This document shows, in pieces, positions 57,629 to 64,000 of a stretch of 64,000 nucleotides of DNA; position 1 is the stretch's first letter, and each line of letters starts with the position of its first letter. A program made the translations under genes and the position numbers. The notes beneath the pieces were generated by a model. That model was not told where the DNA came from. It did no database searches and worked only from the letters and a program-made list of their open reading frames with translations. Source of the stretch: Leucobacter chromiisoli (GTDB lineage Bacteria; Actinomycetota; Actinomycetes; Actinomycetales; Microbacteriaceae); the NCBI RefSeq assembly GCF_016522505.1, contig NZ_JAEHOH010000001.1:1-64000 (forward strand), given 5' to 3'.

Positions 57629-59386
57629 ATGGGGATCCGGAACGGCCTGACCGACTACGGCGATCCCGAGTTCGCGGCGTACCTGCGCGGGGCGTTCGCC
57701 TCCAGCATGGGCTTCAGCGAGGAGGCGCTCGAACGCCCCATCGTGGGCATCACCTGGACGGCGAGCGACTTCAACAACTGCCACCGCCTGGCCCCCGAGC
57801 TCATCGAGGCCGTCAAGCGCGGCGTGCTCATGGAGGGCGGGCTGCCGATGGTGTTCCCCACCATCTCCCTGGGCGAGGGCTTCCTCAACCCCACCTCCAT
57901 GTACTTCCGCAACATGCTCGCGATGGAGACGGAGGAGATGGTCAAGGGCCAGCCGATGGACGCGGTGGTGATGGTCGGCGGCTGCGACAAGACCATCCCC
58001 GGCCAGGCGATGGCCGCCCTCTCCGCCGACGTGCCCGCGGTGATGCTGCCCGTCGGGCCGATGATGACCGGCAGCTTCGAGGGCGAGCGGCTCGGCGCCT
58101 GCACCGACTGCCGCCGCTACTGGGGGCAGTACCGGGCGGGCGGGCTCAGCCGCGAGCGGCTCTCGCTCGTGAAGCAGCGGCTCGCGTCGACCGCGGGCAC
58201 CTGCCCCGTCATGGGCACGGCGAGCACCATGGCGAGCATCGTCGAGACGCTCGGGCTCGCCCTGCCCGGCTCCGCCACGATCCCCGCGGTCGCCTCGGAC
58301 CGACTCCGGATCGCCGAGGAGAGCGGGCGCCGCGCCGCGCAGCTCGCCCGCGACGGCGGCCCCTCCCCGCGCACCTTCGTGACGGAGGCGTCGGTGCGGA
58401 ACGCGCTCCGCATGCTGCTCGCGATCAGCGGATCGACGAACGCGCTGATCCACCTCACCGCGATCGCGAGGCGCGCCGGTGTCGCGATCGATCTCCAGCG
58501 GTTCAACGAGCTGAGCGAGGAGACCCCCGTCGTCGTCTCGCTGAAGCCCACCGGCGACGGGTACATGGAGGACTTCCACCGCGCCGGGGGCGTGCGCGCC
58601 GTGCTGCGCGAGCTCGAGGACCGCTTCGACCTCGACACGCCGAACATCGCCGGCGGCCGGCTGCGCGACCACATCGACTTCTCCGAGGAGTGGCGCGATC
58701 ACCGCGTGGTGCGCCCCGTCGACGACCCCGTGAGCCCCGTCGGCGGCCTCGTCGCCCTCTTCGGATCCCTCGCCCCGACGGGCGCGATCCTCAAGCGCGC
58801 CGCGGCCACGCCCGAGCTCTTCGAGCGCACGGGTCGCGCGATCGTCTTCACCTCGCCGGAGGATCTCGCCGAGCGCATCGACGACCCCGACCTCGACGTG
58901 ACCGCCGACGACTTCCTGGTGATGCAGAACGGCGGTCCGATCGCCTCGGGCATGCCCGAGGCCGGGTACCTGCCGATCCCGAAGAAGCTGCTCGCCCAGG
59001 GCGTCACCGACATGGTGCGCCTCTCCGACGCGAGGATGAGCGGGACGGCGTACGGCACGGTCGTGCTGCACATCTCGCCGGAGTCCGCCGTGGGCGGGCC
59101 GCTGTCGAAGGTGCGCACGGGCGACCTGATCCGGCTCTCGGTGCGGGATCGCCGGCTCGACCTGCTCGTCGACGAGGAGGAGCTCGCCCGGCGCGAGCCC
59201 GAGGTGCGGCTGCTCGCGCGCAAGAGCGCGTTCGCGAGGATGTACCGCGCCGAGGTCATGCAGGCTCCGGACGGCTGCGACTTCCGCTCGGCGGTCGACG
59301 ACGGCGCCGAGGCGTGCGCCGACGGAGCGGGGGCCGGGGGCGTCGCCGAGGTCACCGGCGTCGCCGCAGCGGGAGCGGGCGCGTGA
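57629..59386 (+). CDS. IlvD/Edd-family dehydratase (sugar-acid dehydratase-like)
   Basis: A 585-residue Fe-S dehydratase. Cluster cysteines Cys51 (FNNCHR), Cys119 (VGGCDKTIPGQAMAA) and Cys192 (AGTCPVMGTASTMAS) are present, matching the arabonate/xylonate dehydratase branch more than biosynthetic IlvD (which keeps other flanks). It removes water from a 2,3-dihydroxy acid to a 2-oxo acid. The C-terminal 30 residues are low-complexity. Being in an aromatic-acid-like operon is unusual. GAGGAGG upstream. Confidence 0.9.
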   Translation: MGIRNGLTDYGDPEFAAYLRGAFASSMGFSEEALERPIVGITWTASDFNNCHRLAPELIEAVKRGVLMEGGLPMVFPTISLGEGFLNPTSMYFRNMLAMETEEMVKGQPMDAVVMVGGCDKTIPGQAMAALSADVPAVMLPVGPMMTGSFEGERLGACTDCRRYWGQYRAGGLSRERLSLVKQRLASTAGTCPVMGTASTMASIVETLGLALPGSATIPAVASDRLRIAEESGRRAAQLARDGGPSPRTFVTEASVRNALRMLLAISGSTNALIHLTAIARRAGVAIDLQRFNELSEETPVVVSLKPTGDGYMEDFHRAGGVRAVLRELEDRFDLDTPNIAGGRLRDHIDFSEEWRDHRVVRPVDDPVSPVGGLVALFGSLAPTGAILKRAAATPELFERTGRAIVFTSPEDLAERIDDPDLDVTADDFLVMQNGGPIASGMPEAGYLPIPKKLLAQGVTDMVRLSDARMSGTAYGTVVLHISPESAVGGPLSKVRTGDLIRLSVRDRRLDLLVDEEELARREPEVRLLARKSAFARMYRAEVMQAPDGCDFRSAVDDGAEACADGAGAGGVAEVTGVAAAGAGA

Positions 59387-60012
59387 GGCGCCTGATCGTC
59401 GCCATCACGGGGGCCTCGGGGGCGCTGCTCGGGGTCGAGGCGCTCCGGCGCGCCGCCGCGGAGCCCGACATCGAGACCCACGCGATCGTCACGGGCGCCG
59501 GCCTGCAGACGCTGCACGAGGAGACCGACCTCGGGCTCGCCGACGTGCGGTCCCTCGCCGATCACGTGCACAAGAACAACGACCTCGCGGCGCCGCCGGC
59601 GAGCGGATCGTTCCGCAGCGACGCGATGATCGTGGCGCCCTGCAGCGTCACGACCCTCTCGTCGATCGCGAACAGCTACGACGCGAACCTCGTGGTGCGG
59701 GCCGCCGACGTCATGCTCAAGGAGCGCCGCCCGCTCGTGCTGCTCTTCCGCGAGACGCCGTTCCACCTCGGGCACATCCGGCTCATGGAGCAGGCGACGA
59801 TGAGCGGAGCCATCGTCATGCCGCCGATGCCGGCGTTCTACCTCCGCCCGCAGACCGTCGACGACATCGTCGTCCAGACGGTGGGCCGGGCCTTCGACCT
59901 CGCGGGGATGCCCCTCGACGACACGCAGCGCTGGAACGGACCACCCGGAAGGAGAACGCGCGATGGCGAACGAGCATGGAACGGCGGCGAAGGGGATCCG
60001 GGAGGAGATTGA
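59383..60012 (+). CDS. UbiX-family flavin prenyltransferase
   Basis: A 209-residue enzyme making prenylated FMN from FMN and dimethylallyl phosphate. Hallmarks: IVAITGASGALLGVEALR (FMN loop), APCSVTTLSSIANSYDANLVVRAADVMLKERRPLVLLFRETPFHLGHIRLM, and GAIVMPPMPAFYLRPQTVDDIV. GTG start overlaps the previous stop (GTGA). The reading frame runs 50 bases into the UbiD gene, giving a charged, poorly conserved C-terminus. It activates the adjacent UbiD decarboxylase. Confidence 0.93.
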   Translation: MRRLIVAITGASGALLGVEALRRAAAEPDIETHAIVTGAGLQTLHEETDLGLADVRSLADHVHKNNDLAAPPASGSFRSDAMIVAPCSVTTLSSIANSYDANLVVRAADVMLKERRPLVLLFRETPFHLGHIRLMEQATMSGAIVMPPMPAFYLRPQTVDDIVVQTVGRAFDLAGMPLDDTQRWNGPPGRRTRDGERAWNGGEGDPGGD

Positions 60013-61324
60013 GCGCCTGGAGGCGGCGGGCCGACTGATCCGCGTCGCCCACGAGGTCTCGCCGCGTTTCGAGGCGTGCGCCTACGCGGCCGAGGCGGAT
60101 CACGGCAGCGCGATCCTGTTCGAGCGCGTGGCCGGGTCCGAGCATCCCGTCGTGATGAACACCACCGGCAGCCGCGAGGTGATCGCGACGAGCCTCGGCG
60201 TGCGCCCGGAGGATCTCGCGGAACGGTATCTCGAGGCGCTCGCCCGGCCCGTGGCGCCCCGGCCGTGGGACGCCGCCGCGGGCGTGCCGCCCGTGCAGGA
60301 GGTGGTCGTCGAAGGCGACGACATCGATCTGCCGGCTCAGCTGCCCGTGCTCACCCACCACGAGCACGACGGCGGCCCCTACATCACCTCAGGCGTCGTG
60401 ATCGGCGAGCACGAGGGCGTGCGCAACCTCTCGTATCACCGCATGCAGGTGCGCGGGCCGCGCGAGACGGGCATCGTCGTCGTGCAGCGGCACCTCCACC
60501 GCATGCTCGACGCGGCGGACGCCGCGGACCGGCCCCTGCCCGTCGTCGTGGCGCTCGGCCTCGACGCCGCCGCCTACCTCGCCGCAGCGACCTCCGGGAG
60601 CGCCGCGCCCTACGGCTTCGACGAGCTCGGCATCGTGGGTGCGCTGCGGGGCGAGCCCGTGCGGCTCGCCCCCGGCCGCACCGTGCCCCTCGGGGTGCCC
60701 GCGTGCGCCGAGATCGTCATCGAGGGGCACATCCTGCCGAACACCCGCGCGGACGAGGGGCCCTTCGCCGAGTTCGACGGCAACTACGAGCGGGGCAGGG
60801 AGCGCGTGTTCCGCGCGACGGCGCTCACCATGCGCCGCGGCGCGGTCTACCACGGCCTCGCGTCGGGCTCGGTGTCGCAGCTCAACATCATGGGGCTGCC
60901 GAACGAGGCCGTGCTGCTGCGCTCGACCCGAGCCGTCGTGCCCGCGGTCGAGAGGGTGCACGTGACGCTCGGCGGGCTGCGCAAGTTCCACGCGGTCGTG
61001 TCGCTGCGCAAGCAGATCGCGGGCGACCCGGGCGACGCCATCGTCGCCGCCTTCGCCGGTCATCGCGACCTCAAGCAGGTCGTGGTGGTGGACCACGACG
61101 TCGACGTCTACGACCTCGCGGCCGTCGAGCGGGCGGTCGCCATCTGGTTCCAGCCGGATCGGGATCTGCACCTCATGGGGCGGGGCCGCGGCAACCCGGT
61201 GGACCGCAGCCTCGACGCCGACGGCACGACCTCGCGCATGGGACTCGACGCGACCCGGCCGCTCGGCAGCGAGCGCACCGTACCCGCCGTGATCCCCGGC
61301 CGCGAGCGCGTGCGGCTGCCCTGA
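59963..61324 (+). CDS. UbiD-family (de)carboxylase
   Basis: A 453-residue prenyl-FMN-dependent decarboxylase. Family regions seen: GSAILFERVAGSEHPVVMN, ITSGVVIGEHEGVRNLSYHRMQV, EIVIEGHILPNTRADEGPFAEFDGNYE (containing catalytic Glu) and GLPNEAVLLRS. UbiD enzymes decarboxylate unsaturated or hydroxyaromatic acids. GGAAGGAG precedes ATG 59963, inside the ubiX-like gene. Last gene of the operon. Whether the substrate is aromatic is not known. Confidence 0.93.
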   Translation: MANEHGTAAKGIREEIERLEAAGRLIRVAHEVSPRFEACAYAAEADHGSAILFERVAGSEHPVVMNTTGSREVIATSLGVRPEDLAERYLEALARPVAPRPWDAAAGVPPVQEVVVEGDDIDLPAQLPVLTHHEHDGGPYITSGVVIGEHEGVRNLSYHRMQVRGPRETGIVVVQRHLHRMLDAADAADRPLPVVVALGLDAAAYLAAATSGSAAPYGFDELGIVGALRGEPVRLAPGRTVPLGVPACAEIVIEGHILPNTRADEGPFAEFDGNYERGRERVFRATALTMRRGAVYHGLASGSVSQLNIMGLPNEAVLLRSTRAVVPAVERVHVTLGGLRKFHAVVSLRKQIAGDPGDAIVAAFAGHRDLKQVVVVDHDVDVYDLAAVERAVAIWFQPDRDLHLMGRGRGNPVDRSLDADGTTSRMGLDATRPLGSERTVPAVIPGRERVRLP

Positions 61325-61365
61325 GGGCGGGAGCGGCCGGGGCGGGTATCCGCCGGGCCCTGGCC

Positions 61366-62775
61366 TCAGGGCAGCTCGATGTCGCGCGTCACCTCGTCGT
61401 CGTGCAGCGAGGTCCACACCGACTTCAGCCGCGTGTACAGCTCGACGGCGGCGCGCCCGCCCTCGCGGCCGTAGCCCGAGCGGCCGATCCCGCCGAACGG
61501 CATGCGGTCCGAGATCACCCCGTAGGTGTTCACCCACACCGTGCCCGCGCGCAGCCGGTCGGCCACGCGATGGGCGCGGGCGACGTCGGTCGACCAGACG
61601 CCGGCCGCGAGCCCGTACTCCGTGTCGTTCGCCATCGCGATCGCCTCGGCCTCGGTCTCGAACGAGGCGAGCACGGCCACGGGGCCGAACACCTCCTCGC
61701 GCACGATCTCCATGTCGGGCCTCACGTCGGCGAGCAGGGTCGGGGCGACGTAGTAGCCGTCGCCCAGATCGGCCGAGTCGGGCAGCTCCGCCTGCGCGAG
61801 CAGGGATGCCCCGCCGGCCACCGCGTCGCGGATCATGCGTTCGGTCTTCTCCTGCTGCGTCCTCGTGGTCTGGGGGCCGACCTCCGTGGACGGGGCGAGC
61901 GGGTCGCCCACCCGGATCGCGCGGGTGCGCTCGGCGAGCCTCCGGTGCAGGTCCTCCTCCGCGCCGCGCTCGACGAGGATGCGGCTGCCGGCGATGCAGG
62001 CCTGCCCCGCGTTCGCGAAGATGCCGCTCGCGAGGCCCTCGACGAGTCGGTTCGCCGGGGCGTCGGCGAACACGAGCTGGGCCGACTTGCCGCCGAGCTC
62101 GAGCGCCGTCGGCACGAGGTTGCCGGCCGCCGCGGCGGCGATCGCCTTGCCGGTGCCGTCGTGCCCGGTGAACACGATGAGCGAGACCCGCGGGTCGCCC
62201 GTGAGCGCCTCGCCGGTCGCGCGGCCGCCGGGCAGCACGCGCACGACTCCCTCGGGCAGCCCCGACTCGAGCATCAGCCGCTCGAGCAGGAGCGCGCTGA
62301 GCGGGGTCTCGGGCGCGGGCTTCAGCAGGCACGCGTTGCCGAACGCGAGCGCCGGGGCGATCTTCTTCGTGGCGAAGATGATGGGCGCGTTCCAGGGGAC
62401 GACCGCGGCGACGACGCCGTGCGGCTCCCGCTTCGAGTAGGCGAAGTAGTCCCCCTCGACCGGCACGACGTCGCCCGCGACCTTGTCGGCGAGCTCGCCG
62501 AAGTAGAAGAACGACTGCGCGGCGCGGCGCACCATGGCGAGGCTCGAGGGGAGCGGGGCGCCGAGGTTGCGGGCCTCGAGCTCGGCGAGCTCGTCCTCGT
62601 GCTGCAGCATGGCCTCCCCGACGCGGCGCAGCGCGCGGCCGCGCTCCATGGGGGAGCGGGCCGACCACACGTCGAAGCCGCGCCGGGCCGCCGAGACGGC
62701 GTCCGCGACCTCCTCCGGGGTGGTGTCGGCGACCTGAGAGATCACGCTGCCGTCGACGGGGGAGAAGATGTCCAT
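61366..62775 (-). CDS. Aldehyde dehydrogenase (second of the cluster)
   Basis: A 469-residue ALDH. VVPWNAPIIFATKKIAPALAFGNACLLKPAPETP is the cofactor region, catalytic Glu in LELGGKSAQLVFADAP, nucleophilic Cys in FANAGQACIAGSR, and NTYGVISDRMPFGGIGRSGYGREGG the C-terminal signature. Betaine-aldehyde or aromatic-aldehyde DH-like. ATG 62775 has AGGAG upstream; a longer frame to 62817 is rejected. It is convergent with the UbiD operon and divergent from the quinone-reductase-like gene. Confidence 0.9.
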   Translation of the reverse strand: MDIFSPVDGSVISQVADTTPEEVADAVSAARRGFDVWSARSPMERGRALRRVGEAMLQHEDELAELEARNLGAPLPSSLAMVRRAAQSFFYFGELADKVAGDVVPVEGDYFAYSKREPHGVVAAVVPWNAPIIFATKKIAPALAFGNACLLKPAPETPLSALLLERLMLESGLPEGVVRVLPGGRATGEALTGDPRVSLIVFTGHDGTGKAIAAAAAGNLVPTALELGGKSAQLVFADAPANRLVEGLASGIFANAGQACIAGSRILVERGAEEDLHRRLAERTRAIRVGDPLAPSTEVGPQTTRTQQEKTERMIRDAVAGGASLLAQAELPDSADLGDGYYVAPTLLADVRPDMEIVREEVFGPVAVLASFETEAEAIAMANDTEYGLAAGVWSTDVARAHRVADRLRAGTVWVNTYGVISDRMPFGGIGRSGYGREGGRAAVELYTRLKSVWTSLHDDEVTRDIELP

Positions 62776-63107
62776 TCGTGCGCTCCTGAGGTTCGGGATC
62801 GGGTCGGGGCCCGGCATCGGGCCGTTCGAGATCTGGTCGGGGCCGGGTCGAGTGGGATCGGGGTCGGGTCAGGCCGGGTCGAGTCGTGCCGCCCGGGTGC
62901 GACCCGCGGGTCGTCCGGCCCCGGCGGCGTCGAGCGGTTCCGCTCATCCTCGCAAGGGGGAGGGCGCCGGGGCACCGTGCCGGTCGCCAAGCGAGGCGGG
63001 GAGGTGTTGTGCGCGCGGCCAGATGCTCCCGCCCGCGCTCCATCCCGGAGCAGGCTCTCCGCCTCGTCCGAGGATGACGCGTCCGCCGAAGACGCGTAGG
63101 GTCGAAG
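62776..63107. other. 332-base divergent intergenic region
   Basis: No gene is supported. 62790-62885 is made of degenerate GGGTCGGG-like words. A TTGTGC word at 63007-63012 resembles a half-site of the cluster operator, but no second half is present. The promoter of the rightward gene occupies 63073-63101. Confidence 0.5.
63073..63101 (+). promoter_or_regulatory. Promoter of the quinone-reductase-like gene, leaderless
   Basis: ATGACG (63073-63078), 17 bases, TAGGGT (63096-63101), then six bases (CGAAGC) to ATG 63108. Confidence 0.6.
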
Positions 63108-64000
63108 CATGACTGTGCGTGCGATCACCGTGGAACGGGCCGGCGGGCCGGAGCTGCTGCAGGAGACGGAGATCCCGGATCCGGTGCCGGGCCCCGGGGA
63201 GCTGCTCGTCGAGACCGCCTTCGTGGGCGTGAACTTCATCGAGACCTACCAGCGCTCGGGCGTCTACCCGGTCGACTACCCCTTCATCCCCGGTAGCGAG
63301 GCCTCCGGCACCGTCGTCGCGGTGGGCGAGGGGGTGTCGGGCTTCGAGCCGGGCGATCGCGTCACCACCTGCGAGGGGAAGGCCGCCTACGCCGAGCGCT
63401 TCGTCGTGCCCGCCGTCGCCGCGGCCCGCGTCCCCGACGGCCTGGGCCTCGACGTCGCCGCGGCCCTGCCGCTGCAGGGGATCACCGCCCACTACCTCTC
63501 GACCTCGGCCTCGCACCCGCAGCCGGGCGACACCGTGATCGTCCACGCCGGCGCCGGCGGTGTTGGCCTGCTGCTCACCCAGCTGCTCGCGGCGCGGGGG
63601 ATCCGGGTCTTCACCACCGTCTCGACCCCCGAGAAGCGGGAGCTGAGCCTCGGCGCCGGCGCCGAGCAGGTGCTCCGGTACGAGAGCTTCGCCGACAAGG
63701 CGCGCGAGCTCACCGACGGGGCGGGGGTCGCCGTCGTCTACGACGGGGTCGGCAAGCGCACCTTCGACGACTCCCTGCGCGCCCTGCGCGTGCGCGGCGA
63801 GATGGTGCTCTTCGGCGGGGCGAGCGGGCAGGTGCCCCCGTTCGACCTGCAGCGTCTGAACTCGGGCGGGTCCCTCTCGATCACGCGCCCGTCGATCGGC
63901 CACTTCCTGCTGACGCCGGAGGAGCGCGCGTGGCGCTACGGCGAGCTCTTCGACGCGGTCACCGGGGGCGGGCTCGACGTCCGCGTCGGCGAGCGCTTCC
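63108..64000 (+). CDS. Quinone oxidoreductase-like MDR protein, C-terminally cut by window
   Basis: About 297 residues are visible. Zeta-crystallin/QOR-type medium-chain reductase without zinc ligands: GELLVETAFVGVNFIETYQRSGVYPVDYPFIPGSEASGTV, the cofactor motif HAGAGGVGLLLTQLLAARG, and DGVGKRTFDDSLRALRVRGEMVLFGGASG. Uses NADPH to reduce quinones or enones. The start is fixed by a leaderless promoter. Expected to extend about 25-30 residues past the window. It may act on an unsaturated pathway intermediate, but a general detoxification role is equally possible. Confidence 0.88.

Noticed and set aside
63003-63020. A fourth catabolic-cluster operator upstream of the QOR-like gene
   Set aside because: TTGTGC is present but the second half (GCACA) is missing, so it is at most a half-site.

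Overview
The window is very GC-rich and densely coding. Genes overlap by 1-4 bases at many junctions, and several start codons lie exactly six bases after a TANNNT -10 box, which indicates leaderless transcription. Together with marker families (a DUF7882 protein, DUF3151, an Rv2578c-type radical SAM protein, a group-42 ECF sigma factor with a DGPF partner), this points to an actinobacterium, most likely of the family Microbacteriaceae (Leucobacter-like). The genus is an inference.

Layout. 1-2046 is the right end of an integrated element: the start of an IS3-family insertion sequence, a divergent SRAP (YedK/HMCES-like) gene, three small unrecognised genes, two related palindromes, and then the 3' end of a tRNA followed by a terminator. 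That order is expected at an attR site. 2.3-15.2 kb is chromosomal housekeeping: small hypotheticals, a DUF7882 protein, a DGPF/ECF42 pair, an aldo/keto reductase, a DUF1361 membrane protein, YajQ, DUF3151-purA-chorismate mutase, an SOS-box-controlled radical SAM protein, an ABC exporter and a glycosylase-named protein. 15.4-20.9 kb is a tripartite tricarboxylate transporter (TctCBA) divergent from a CitA/CitB-type two-component system. 21.0-28.0 kb is a polyol/sugar operon (SIS isomerase, FGGY kinase, epimerase-like protein, two zinc alcohol dehydrogenases, an SDR) with a SorC-type regulator. 28.2-30.7 kb is a MetNIQ methionine importer. 30.9-35.6 kb is an L-rhamnose module (rhamnulokinase, fused aldolase/dehydrogenase, DeoR regulator). 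35.6-41.8 kb holds a VOC protein and a TetR regulator divergent from an MMPL-YhgE membrane operon with twin operators.

41.7-64.0 kb is the most interesting region. It is a catabolic cluster with an oligopeptide-type ABC importer, a two-subunit Rieske oxygenase with ferredoxin, a 2-hydroxyacid dehydrogenase, a PucR regulator, an MFS transporter, an aldehyde dehydrogenase, a ferredoxin reductase, an IlvD/Edd dehydratase, a UbiX/UbiD decarboxylase pair, a second aldehyde dehydrogenase and a quinone-reductase-like protein cut by the window end. No ring-cleavage dioxygenase is visible. The three main transcription units each carry a copy of the same inverted repeat (TGTGC-N4-GCACA; the middle copy has one mismatch), so they look like one regulon, perhaps under the PucR protein. 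A plausible but unproven reading is import of an organic acid or conjugate, Rieske hydroxylation, dehydrogenation or dehydration, and prenyl-FMN-dependent decarboxylation, in a combination I do not recognise as a described pathway.
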